This document shows, one piece after another, positions 35,669-42,673 of a DNA stretch of 64,000 bases. Position numbers and translations under genes: made by a program. The stretch spans positions 1 to 64,000 of the forward strand of contig PLLP01000024.1 in the NCBI GenBank assembly GCA_003141315.1, in the 5' to 3' direction. Source of the DNA: Phycisphaerales bacterium. GTDB lineage: Bacteria > Planctomycetota > Phycisphaerae > Sedimentisphaerales > Anaerobacaceae. Within the stretch, counting starts at the first letter, position 1. Every line of letters begins with the position of its first letter. Under the pieces are notes generated by a model, which was not told the DNA's origin, did not search any database, and saw only the letters and a program-made list of their open reading frames with translations.

Positions 35669-35844
35669 CGGCTCTTTAAAATGACCGGTTAGGTCTTAAT
35701 TAGTTCAGACTTATTACTGCCGTCTTTCGACATGAACGCACAAGGCAGAGCGAAACGCAGGCACTGTAAGGCGAGAGCTAAATTAACAAAAGGAAAGAGC
35801 CGTAATGATACAAGGAGAGCGACTTATTGTCGCCCTCCTTTTTT
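35669..35844 (+). ncRNA. Candidate structured non-coding RNA, family unassigned
   Basis: Nested pairings enclose the region: P1 CGGCTCTTT (35669-35677) with AAAGAGCCG (35794-35802); P2 TTAATTAG (about 35696-35703) with CTAAATTAA (35778-35786); P3 TTACTGCC (about 35714-35721) with GGCACTGTAA (35760-35769). Smaller hairpins are GACC-GGTTA-GGTC, GTC-TTTC-GAC and GCG-AAA-CGC. A rho-independent terminator follows 11 bases after P1. The nested rod shape with asymmetric bulges is 6S-like in outline, but no known consensus was matched. No long reading frame is present. It could be a small RNA or a leader element; the next gene is ~270 bases away. Confidence 0.5.
35814..35844 (+). terminator. Rho-independent terminator of the candidate RNA
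   Basis: GGAGAGCGAC (35814-35823), loop TTATT, GTCGCCCTCC (35829-35838): nine of ten pairs, followed by six T residues. Confidence 0.8.
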
Positions 35845-35854
35845 ATTTTTGCCG

Positions 35855-35990
35855 TTCGCCACAGGCGAACCTTCGGCGTCTGTGGCGGACTAAATACTAA
35901 ATCCTAAATATTGAAGATCCGCTTCGCCGAAGGTCCGCCTGGGCGGAGCGGACTAAATCCTAAATACTAGATACTAAATACTAACGACAT
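35855..35990. repeat. Palindromic and word repeats
   Basis: Contains GTTCGCCACAGGCGAAC, GTCCGCCTGGGCGGAG and several copies of TACTAAATCCTAAATACT-like words. The same palindromes occur near 1.4, 2.05 and 15.68 kb. Confidence 0.7.
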
Positions 35991-36067
35991 TGCCCGATAA
36001 AAAAGGCTTGATTTTTTAAATATAGATGATACAATAACAAAATTGTTTCTCAGAGGAGCATTTCTAA

Positions 36068-36100
36068 TGAAAAACGGTTTTTTGCTGTTGAGGTTGTAAA
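36068..36100 (+). CDS. Possible 10-codon leader peptide
   Basis: ATG to TAA encodes MKNGFLLLRL, preceded by GAGGAGC and ending 14 bases before the next gene, whose own ribosome site is AGGAGG. It could be translationally coupled to the toxin-like gene, or be the remnant of an older signal-peptide start. Confidence 0.25.
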
Positions 36101-36114
36101 TTTAGGAGGAAGTT

Positions 36115-36945
36115 ATGAAAAAGCTTACAGCCATCGTAGTAATCACGTTTGTTTTATCAATCACGCCTGTTTTCGCAACGTATTCCGGCGGAACGGGCGA
36201 GCCAAACGACCCATGGCAAATCTCCTGCCCAAACGATTTATTGTATCTTGGCAGCCATCCCGCTGATTATAATTCCTGTTTTATCCTAACAGCGGATATT
36301 AACCTCGCCGCCTGCACCGTCACCACCGCCGTCATCGCTCCGGATATAAACAGTGTCGCTGATAATTTTCAAGGCGTAGCGTGGCTTGTCAGTGGCATTG
36401 AACTCATACTGGAGGAGAACGGATTTGTGGCGCAGACAGGGTATACGGAAGAGGTATTTGCCATTTCTGGTGTTGCTTTTACCGCAGGTATGTCGCTGCA
36501 AACATTGGAGCAGAATACTCGCAGAATAGTAGAACCGGTGCGAAATAGCAGTGGCCAGATTATCTCTGGTTACACAGCTAATAAGAGATGTCTTGAGATG
36601 AATCCCGGTTATTCTTCTCCATACAAACCAGCTTCGCTTGCCTCCGAAGGTAAGATAGCTTCCGGAACAGACCTTGTGCGTGTATACACTGAAAATATGG
36701 AGGGACAGTGGGCTATGCCGCGTTCAGAAATAGTTGGACTATCACCTTATCAGATAGCAAATAAATATTCCCTTAAATATGTGCCGACTAATGTTGTGAA
36801 CGTAAATGCTACGGGGACAAATGCTCGAATCGGAATCGCAAAAGATAATTTTGGTTATACTGGTGGAGGAGTACAAGTAGAGTTTCTTGGCAAAGGAGCC
36901 GAATATTATAATCCTAGAACAATTCCTTCAGGAGGTATCAAATGA
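36115..36945 (+). CDS. Chimeric secreted protein: GLUG-type leader joined to a polymorphic-toxin-like C-terminus
   Basis: 276 residues. Residues 1-22 are a signal peptide; 22-87 (YSGGTGEPNDPWQI, DLLYLGSHPADYNSCFILT, ADINLA) match the opening of planctomycete GLUG-repeat surface proteins. The family repeats should follow but the sequence changes abruptly after NFQGVAW. Residues ~187-276 (GQWAMPRSEIVGLSPYQIANK, YSLKYVPTNVV, NFGYTGGGVQVEFLG) have the look of a toxin tip found at the ends of RHS/contact-dependent toxins; I cannot name the family. The next gene overlaps by ATGA and has the size of an immunity protein, and an RHS core fragment lies 1.2 kb downstream. Toxin function is inference from this context. 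Confidence 0.55.
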   Translation: MKKLTAIVVITFVLSITPVFATYSGGTGEPNDPWQISCPNDLLYLGSHPADYNSCFILTADINLAACTVTTAVIAPDINSVADNFQGVAWLVSGIELILEENGFVAQTGYTEEVFAISGVAFTAGMSLQTLEQNTRRIVEPVRNSSGQIISGYTANKRCLEMNPGYSSPYKPASLASEGKIASGTDLVRVYTENMEGQWAMPRSEIVGLSPYQIANKYSLKYVPTNVVNVNATGTNARIGIAKDNFGYTGGGVQVEFLGKGAEYYNPRTIPSGGIK

Positions 36946-37292
36946 ACTGGCATATAAACAATAACGAATTAATATTTGATAACGGGGAAGCAGTCAGTTT
37001 TGATTTTTCTATAGCTCAAGCAAAAGATGTCGAAGGTGTTATAGTAGTAATATTAGGTGTCCCAGCCAGCGAAGTAATGACAGAGAATGTATTTGGTATT
37101 TCTTACGAAGGAAAAATAATTTGGCAAATTGAACGCACACCAGCTACTGCAACCAATCCTATCAATAGTTATATAGGGCTACGCAAAGGTGGTACAGGAA
37201 AAGTTATTCTTCATAATTGGAATGAGGTGGCAACTGTTGTTGACACAAAGACTGGAAGGATTACAGATAGTTGGGTAGAGCGATATAGATAA
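36942..37292 (+). CDS. Small protein, probable immunity partner
   Basis: 116 residues, no signal peptide or membrane helix, mixed beta-rich pattern (WHINNNELIFDNGEAVSFDF, GKIIWQIERTP, GTGKVILHNWNEVATVVD). It begins inside the stop codon of the toxin-like gene (ATGA) with AGGAGG-like GGAGG just upstream, the usual toxin-immunity arrangement. No family recognised. Base composition is more AT-rich than that of the metabolic genes nearby, consistent with transfer. Confidence 0.5.
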   Translation: MNWHINNNELIFDNGEAVSFDFSIAQAKDVEGVIVVILGVPASEVMTENVFGISYEGKIIWQIERTPATATNPINSYIGLRKGGTGKVILHNWNEVATVVDTKTGRITDSWVERYR

Positions 37293-37344
37293 GGCATAAA
37301 ATGAATTGGGCAGATTGAAGACGCTTTGGTTAAAGGAATGGCCA

Positions 37345-37479
37345 ATGGGCATTGCTCAAAACTTAATGAGGTTGTTTACCGATCCAATAGCGTTTTTACG
37401 CTGGCTCAATCCAACTCCCGCTGCATGGATGTTGCTGTTTGGTTGGTATATGTTTATCGAGATGACATTAAGGCCTTGA
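37345..37479 (+). CDS. Small membrane-peptide frame or gene fragment
   Basis: 44 codons with a helix-like hydrophobic end (AAWMLLFGWYMFIEMTLRP) preceded by LMRLFTDPIAFLRWLNP. The frame can extend upstream to a TTG at 37306. A competing 54-codon frame begins at 37338. No clear ribosome site. It may be a relic of a larger gene of the toxin locus. Confidence 0.25.
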   Translation: MGIAQNLMRLFTDPIAFLRWLNPTPAAWMLLFGWYMFIEMTLRP

Positions 37480-37509
37480 CGGAAGATATAAGATTAAGAT
37501 AATGAGGTA

Positions 37510-37968
37510 ATGTTAGTGAGAGGATTAAACAAAATGAGCCAATTAGAATACAGGTTGTACTCACATAACAGCCGCGGTTTTACGGCGATTGAATTGCTGG
37601 TGGTTTTTGGCATAATCGCATTTATTATTGTCGGTTATCGATTGGCAGGATTTTTAGGGGGTGCTATTGGTCTTTTGGTAATTCCTGCAGGTGCTGGAAT
37701 TGTGGCGATGTTTCAATGCTTGGTAAAAGACGGGATTCCAATGCACCCATATTGCCAGAATGGTCGTTGCCGAGGTTCCAGTAATTACGAAATAAAGAGG
37801 TTTGATAACGACTTTTTTTTAGTCTGTAAGTGCGGTGGCCGCTATAAAAAGTTTGGGCGAAGGTTTATGCAGATAACTGAGCAGGGGGAAAAAATACCTT
37901 ATTTGATTTGGCGTCCATTTAGGGGGTGGTTTCCTGATAAAGAAAAACCTGAAAGAAAATCCGTGTAA
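37510..37968 (+). CDS. Small protein with prepilin-like N-terminus and cysteine-pair domain
   Basis: 152 residues. RGFTAIELLVVFGIIAFIIV is a type IV prepilin/pseudopilin signal (G before F, E at +5), followed by a second hydrophobic stretch. The rest is unlike a pilin: PYCQNGRCRG and LVCKCGGRYKKFGRRFM resemble a small zinc-ribbon or a cytoplasmic immunity-type protein. It appears to be a chimera of a pseudopilin start and an unrelated domain, as with the gene at 36115. No function assigned. Confidence 0.45.
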   Translation: MLVRGLNKMSQLEYRLYSHNSRGFTAIELLVVFGIIAFIIVGYRLAGFLGGAIGLLVIPAGAGIVAMFQCLVKDGIPMHPYCQNGRCRGSSNYEIKRFDNDFFLVCKCGGRYKKFGRRFMQITEQGEKIPYLIWRPFRGWFPDKEKPERKSV

Positions 37969-37981
37969 TGGTTCAGACAAA

Positions 37982-38115
37982 ATGATGCACAATATTAAAA
38001 AGACAGAAAGAAATTTCTATAAACATATTGATACTAATGATACCTATGTTATCGAAATTGCGGGTGATGGAACACTAATAGGTAGTTTTGGCCCAATTAG
38101 TGAATTGGGCGACAT
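37982..38115 (+). pseudogene. 5' fragment of an unknown small gene
   Basis: ATG at 37982 opens a frame for about 44 residues (YVIEIAGDGTLIGSFGPI) that then runs into the RHS fragment in the wrong frame. It is probably a decayed cassette of the same toxin/immunity locus. Confidence 0.35.
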
Positions 38116-38124
38116 TCTATACCT

Positions 38125-38466
38125 TTGCTTTATGCAGGCGAATGGCGCGACTCCGACATTAGCCAGTATTATTTACGCAGCCGCTGGTATAACCCCGCCA
38201 ATGGCCGCTTTAATGCAACTGACCCGTATGATGGAGATAATGAGGAGCCGCTTAGTCTTCACAAGTATTTGTATTGTAATCCAAATCCGGTGAACTTCAC
38301 TGACCCTTCGGGCGAGTTTGATTTTGCTGAAACATGGGGCATTGAGGACAATCAGACATATCCTTTTTTAAGGCTAACGTATCCGGTCGGCGACATCAAT
38401 CTGGATGGCAAGGTTGACTTTACTGATTTTGCTTATTTCGCTGAGCATTGGCTGGCCGGCTTATAA
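38125..38466 (+). pseudogene. RHS core fragment ending in a dockerin-like domain
   Basis: No real start: the frame opens in the middle of the RHS-associated core, with SQYYLRSRWYNPANGRFNAT, DPYDG, SLHKYLYCNPNPVNFTDPSG. Where a variable toxin tip would follow, the protein instead ends in GDINLDGKVDFTDFAYFAEH, the dockerin-like C-terminal repeat common in planctomycete secreted proteins. The >1000-residue RHS filament part is missing. It is a displaced RHS end, typical of a locus where tips are exchanged by recombination. Confidence 0.75.
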
Positions 38467-38963
38467 ATTAGGATATTCGCAATACGAGATACGAGTCACG
38501 GGCGACGAGCGGCGGAGTCAGCGTCGCCATTCGGCCTTGCGGACCATTAAGGGAGGGACGTTGGAGATGCCGATTTTTTTATTTTTCCCGTTTGTGCAAC
38601 TCTTGCCCGCAGGATACCACTGTATCTGAACTATTTGCGGTTTCGTGAACAGTTTGTTTTTTTTCTCTTTGAAAAGCATAGTTCGACAGGCTCACTATAA
38701 ATAGTTCGACACGCTCACTACAAAGGGTTCAACAGGCAGTTCGACAGGCTCACTGTCCTGAGCAAAGTCGAAGGACTCACTATAAATAGTTCTACAACCT
38801 TGCCATTTCCAATAGTTTTTTGCCGGCCATAAAAAAATCGGCTCTGAATTGTTATCGGCCTAAAAATGCATCAGCTTTTGTAAATTGTGGCGTGGGAAAG
38901 CAAAAAAATTGCACCCTCAACCGTAATGGTTTGCTTGCAAAAATTGGAATACGCAGGTACCGG
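38467..38963. other. Repeat-rich gap
   Basis: No gene supported; a 74-codon frame at 38405-38629 overlaps the RHS end in another frame. The gap contains the repeat cluster at 38688-38800 and AT-rich sequence. Confidence 0.6.
38688..38800. repeat. Cluster of TTCGACAGGCTCACT repeats
   Basis: GTTCGACAGGCTCACTATAA and variants appear four or more times. The third copy extends into CACTGTCCTGAGC then AAAGTCGAAGGA, forming an imperfect hairpin (TTCGAC...GTCGAA). Related to the elements at 15.58 kb and in the GH2 gene. Confidence 0.8.
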
Positions 38964-39980
38964 TTATGCCTTCGGAGGTTTTTCTTTTTTGGACTTTTTC
39001 TCTTTAGGCGGCTTGGGCGGCTTTACCTTTTTCTCTTTAGGTGCGGCATCTCCTTTTGAGCCTAATCCGGCGATGGCAGCGCCGCCGCCGATAATCAGCA
39101 TTGCGACGACAGCCAGGGCGCCTACAATAACCCAGCCCATATAAATGCCGAACATACTGCTCTTTGCCTTCAGAATCGAAGGCAGGCTGTATCCTGTTGC
39201 GGCTATTATTATCGTAAAGATTGTGACAATCAGCGGAATAACCAGAACGATACCCAAAACATTGCTGAACATATCCGGTTTTATTTCAGCAGCAGCCGGC
39301 ATTGCAAAAGCCACCGCAGCAGCTTCCATAGTCTGTTTTGGCATCTCCAGCATTTCCTCAGCCTTGATTGCATCTTCCATAGATGGCGGCGGTGCTGTCT
39401 TTCCCGGCGCTGCCGGCGCAGCATCCGGCGAATCTGATGTGTAGATTTCGTCGAGTATGCCGCCTAATGAAGTATCATCAGCCTGCAAAGAAAGGTCTAA
39501 TAGTCCGCCGCTGCCGAACGAATCAAGGTTCAAATCGCCCTTGTCTTTTCCTGCCGCTTTGCCTGAGCTGCTCCTGTTTGCATCCATAAGGTCATCGAGT
39601 TTATCCGAACCGGCGCCGGTCTCACCCAGATTCAGTCCATCGCTAAACAGGGCGGTGTCGGCGTTAATCATATCGGCTTTTGAGCCGGCTGTTTCATCTG
39701 CCAGAAAGATGCTCTCGTTCGCTTTTTCCTTCGGCTTCGAAGGGGCCTTGTTTTCTTCTTTTTTGGGTTCAGGCTCGTTTGTATCTGCGAGGACAAGCTG
39801 TTCGAAATCCGCATCAGCGTTCTCTTTGTTTATCGCGTCAACTTCCTCGACCTTAAAGAGCAGATTGGAACCGTCGCGAAATTCCCGCAGTTTGCCGGCC
39901 TTGACCATTTCCCTGATGTCGTCTTCGGATTTATGAAGCTTTTGAGCCACTTCCTGCAATGAGTAAAACATACCTGCCAT
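38964..39980 (-). CDS. Helix-turn-helix protein with membrane-anchored C-terminus
   Basis: 338 residues. The N-terminal ~50 residues (MFYSLQEVAQKLHKSEDDIREMVKAGKLREFRDGSNLLFKVEEVD) are an excisionase/MerR-like HTH_17 domain (this quoted in pieces: FYSLQEVAQKLHKSEDDI and KLREFRDGSNLLFKVEEVD). A long acidic, low-complexity linker follows, then two hydrophobic helices near residues 237-265 and 275-305, and a lysine/proline-rich tail (KEKKVKPPKPPKEKKSKK). The same helix-turn-helix type is common in planctomycete proteins with disordered linkers. It may sense or organise something at the membrane; no known function. It reads away from the tRNA-Pro gene. Confidence 0.65.
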   Translation of the reverse strand: MAGMFYSLQEVAQKLHKSEDDIREMVKAGKLREFRDGSNLLFKVEEVDAINKENADADFEQLVLADTNEPEPKKEENKAPSKPKEKANESIFLADETAGSKADMINADTALFSDGLNLGETGAGSDKLDDLMDANRSSSGKAAGKDKGDLNLDSFGSGGLLDLSLQADDTSLGGILDEIYTSDSPDAAPAAPGKTAPPPSMEDAIKAEEMLEMPKQTMEAAAVAFAMPAAAEIKPDMFSNVLGIVLVIPLIVTIFTIIIAATGYSLPSILKAKSSMFGIYMGWVIVGALAVVAMLIIGGGAAIAGLGSKGDAAPKEKKVKPPKPPKEKKSKKEKPPKA

Positions 39981-40151
39981 AATATTTCCCTCAGGCTAAA
40001 GGTTTGTCTTCAATTTAACCAGATTATCCAATTTCACTGATTATAATGTCTTTTTCGTCAAAATGCAAGTCAAATTTAACCAAAAAGAAGTCTTTGCTGA
40101 TGTAAAATGTCAATTATGGCCGATTCCGTTTTTATTTTAATGAGGATTATG

Positions 40152-40180
40152 TTGCAAAATTGAGGCTTTTTATGTAAAAT
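40152..40180 (+). promoter_or_regulatory. tRNA-Pro promoter
   Basis: TTGCAA (40152-40157), 17-base spacer, TAAAAT (40175-40180), ending 8 bases before the tRNA. Confidence 0.6.
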
Positions 40181-40188
40181 CTTGTAAG

Positions 40189-40263
40189 CGGGGTGTAGCT
40201 CAGCTTGGCTAGAGCGCCTGCTTTGGGAGCAGGAGGCCGCTGGTTCAAGTCCAGTCACCCCGA
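40189..40263 (+). tRNA. tRNA-Pro (TGG)
   Basis: A complete cloverleaf: acceptor CGGGGTG with CACCCCG and discriminator A; D-arm GCTCAGCTTGGCTAGAGC; anticodon stem CCTGC/GCAGG with loop TTTGGGA, anticodon TGG; T-arm CTGGTTCAAGTCCAG. No CCA is encoded. Its 3' half is repeated at 48789-48836, marking it as an integration target. Confidence 0.95.
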
Positions 40264-40375
40264 TTTTCGCAAACCTTGAATTTATAAGTGCTTACCCTTC
40301 GCTCAATTATTTCTGTGGATGTATGTTGTACATGCCTTAAGCAATAGGTTTTTAAGTATGTACAGAAGTTTAAAT

Positions 40376-41140
40376 TTACTTGGAATTAAATTTGCCGAGC
40401 AGCCGGAGCAGGCCATCCAGAATAGTCAGTGGGTGCGGGGGGCAACCGGGAATATACAAATCAACGGGCAGTATGCGGTCGGCGCCATTGTTGACTTCCG
40501 GGTGATTGATGTATGGGCCGCCGGCAATTGCGCAGGAACCAACCGCAATAACAACCTTGGGGTCCGGGATTGCTTCGCAGGTTTTCTTTAAGGCGAGTTT
40601 CATATTTTCAGTGACAGGGCCGGTGATGAGCAAACCATCCGCGTGACGAGGCGAGGCAACAAACTGGATGCCGAAACGTCCAAGGTCAAAGACGATGGTG
40701 GTAAGGACATTTGTATCTGCTTCGCAGGCGTTGCAGCCTCCCGCGGAAACCTGTCGCAGTTTGAGCGAGCGGCCGAGAACCCGGCGAATCCGGGTACCCA
40801 ATGCATCGGCAAGCTTAATCTCGGCATCGGATATTATCAGGTCTTCTCTGCTGCGGGCAGCCATTCGGTATTCGTTAGTGAATTGAATCGCACCTTTTTT
40901 GCAGGCCTGCTGACATTGGCCGCAAAAAATGCAGCGTCCCAAATCGAGTTTCAAACTACCGGCGGAACAGTGGATAGCATCTGTCGGGCAGACGTTTTCG
41001 CATTCGCGGCAATCATTAGCACATTTTTTGGTATCAACGACGGGACGCCCGCGAAAGCGGTCAGGCAGTGCAGGTTCGCCTTTCGGAAAGGCAATCGTTC
41101 TGTGTTTCTGCTGAATTCTCGCTAATATCGTTTTTATCAT
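40376..41140 (-). CDS. Fused ferredoxin / NuoB-like small subunit (HyfH-HyfI type)
   Basis: 254 residues. Residues 36-90 hold two [4Fe-4S] motifs (C40, C44, C47, C51: CANDCRECENVCP; C70, C73, C76, C80: CIFCGQCQQACKKGA). Residues ~120-254 are a NuoB-like small subunit with GGCNACEAD (C136, C139), GSCAIAGGPY and YIPGCPPHP for its proximal cluster. In most relatives these are two proteins; here they are one chain. All clusters are intact although the large subunit of this complex has lost its NiFe ligands, so electrons still have a path. Last gene of the island operon; start follows AAGGAAC. Confidence 0.88.
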   Translation of the reverse strand: MIKTILARIQQKHRTIAFPKGEPALPDRFRGRPVVDTKKCANDCRECENVCPTDAIHCSAGSLKLDLGRCIFCGQCQQACKKGAIQFTNEYRMAARSREDLIISDAEIKLADALGTRIRRVLGRSLKLRQVSAGGCNACEADTNVLTTIVFDLGRFGIQFVASPRHADGLLITGPVTENMKLALKKTCEAIPDPKVVIAVGSCAIAGGPYINHPEVNNGADRILPVDLYIPGCPPHPLTILDGLLRLLGKFNSK

Positions 41141-41149
41141 CTGAGTTCC

Positions 41150-42673
41150 TTATAAGTCATGGCCGCAATAGGAAAGGTTGAAACTTTTGTTGCAAAGCGG
41201 AAAGTCGGAAATCTGCTGATCCCTGAGTGCCATTGAAAGTCCCATCCAATTATGGAACGAGGGGTCAACAATTTTGTAATGGGAAAACCGGCCATCGGAA
41301 CCTGTTAAAGCGACGTGGCAAATTTCGCCCCGCCATCCTTCCACTAAACTTACGACAATTTTTTCCGGAGAAAGTGTATCGAGCGGCACGGCAGCATGTC
41401 TTTGCGGGAGCGTTTCCATCTGGTTATTGATAAAGGCGAGGGATTTTTGAATTTCGAGCCATCTTACATAAGCGCGTGCAAAGACATCGCCTGTATGCCA
41501 TGTCGAAACGGGAACCTGTGCGAACTGATATATGCCGGATGGAAAGTTGAAGCGGCAGTCGCGGTCAATGCCGCAGGCCCGTGCAATTACACCGACCAAT
41601 CCCAAATCAGCACAGGTCTTTTGGGTTAATGTCCCGGTTTCCTCGAATCTTGCGACAACGGAAGGCGTGCTCCAGAGCAGGTTGACCGCGACAGTGATGT
41701 CTTTAGCGGCTTTGGCCAGGCGGCCTTTGAGTTCTGTAAGATGTTTTTCTTCCAAATCGAAACCAGTGCCTCCCGGACAGATAAGGCCTCTTCCAAAACG
41801 ATTGCCGCAAATAAGTGCGGTCATATTAAGGAAGTCGCCGCGAATTCGTCCGCAGAATGAAGCGGTTGGGAGGTATCCGACGTCGCCGGCTAAAGCGCCG
41901 AGGTCGCCGGTATGATTTGCCAGGCGTTCCAATTCGAGGGCAATCGCCCGCAGGCTTTGAGCCCGTGCGGAGACGTTGCAATCGCAAAGGGCTTCAAATA
42001 TCTGGCAGTATGCGGCAGCGTGGCCGATAGTGGTGTCGCCGGCGGCGGTCTCCATATAATGAATGGTGCGTTTATTCGGGCCTCCGATTAAGGCTACTTC
42101 GATGCCGCGATGCTGATAGCCAAGTGAGATTTCGAGATTGAATACGTCTTCGCCATTACACTGGAAACGGAAATGGCCAGGCTCAATTATACCAGCGTGA
42201 ACCGGGCCGACTGCGACTTCGTGTATCTCTTCGCCGGTGAGCTGGAAAAAATTCGTAATACCCGGTATTATTTTATCTTCAGGTTTGCGTCCGAATGCAT
42301 CCTGTCCTTTACGGCAGGATGAATGAAAACGGATTGGCTTTAACCAGGGATGGCCGACGGGGGTAATCGCCCATTGCTCTGCGATTTCCCGTTCGAACCA
42401 ATGGGCCTGCGGACACTCTGCGGTCAATGACGGATAGCTTTCTTCCACGTCGGCGGAAGACAAAAATAAAGTGCCTGCCTCATCATTGGCAAGGACTGCG
42501 AACAGGCGGACACGGTTTTTATCGAGAGGCTTTCCAAACAAAGCAGATATTCGGCAGCCCGACTGAGCAGCCTTGATTATCCAGTCGCGGAAATCAGATA
42601 TCGGAATGACCGGAATTTTCGAGAGTTCCGAAACCTCGCAATTATAAATCTGAAGCGATTGTAATTTAGACAT
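41150..42673 (-). CDS. HycE/HyfG-like large subunit lacking NiFe ligands (Ehr type)
   Basis: The start ATG at 42673 overlaps the previous stop and follows GGAGG; 507 residues. The N-terminal ~150 residues are NuoC-like (FEREIAEQWAITPVGHPWLK) and the rest NuoD/HycE-like (LEISLGYQHRGIEVALI). Where hydrogenases have CxxC, this protein reads METAAGDTTIGH (AGDT at 211-214); where they have DPCxxC it reads DPSFHNW (470-476). All four NiFe cysteines are thus gone, and the 32-residue tail cannot be a normal cleaved peptide. Named knowledge: energy-converting hydrogenase-related (Ehr) complexes show just this loss. It is therefore not a hydrogenase; its redox partner or substrate is unknown. Confidence 0.88.
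   Translation of the reverse strand: MSKLQSLQIYNCEVSELSKIPVIPISDFRDWIIKAAQSGCRISALFGKPLDKNRVRLFAVLANDEAGTLFLSSADVEESYPSLTAECPQAHWFEREIAEQWAITPVGHPWLKPIRFHSSCRKGQDAFGRKPEDKIIPGITNFFQLTGEEIHEVAVGPVHAGIIEPGHFRFQCNGEDVFNLEISLGYQHRGIEVALIGGPNKRTIHYMETAAGDTTIGHAAAYCQIFEALCDCNVSARAQSLRAIALELERLANHTGDLGALAGDVGYLPTASFCGRIRGDFLNMTALICGNRFGRGLICPGGTGFDLEEKHLTELKGRLAKAAKDITVAVNLLWSTPSVVARFEETGTLTQKTCADLGLVGVIARACGIDRDCRFNFPSGIYQFAQVPVSTWHTGDVFARAYVRWLEIQKSLAFINNQMETLPQRHAAVPLDTLSPEKIVVSLVEGWRGEICHVALTGSDGRFSHYKIVDPSFHNWMGLSMALRDQQISDFPLCNKSFNLSYCGHDL

Noticed and set aside
35660-35850. c-di-GMP-I (GEMM) or other known riboswitch
   Set aside because: Short words such as GCACAAGGCA and ACGCAGGC recall GEMM, but the spacing and paired regions do not fit and no gene follows closely.
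40076-40258. Minus-strand frame over the tRNA
   Set aside because: It is the antisense of tRNA-Pro; such frames (MTGLEPA...) are a common annotation artefact.
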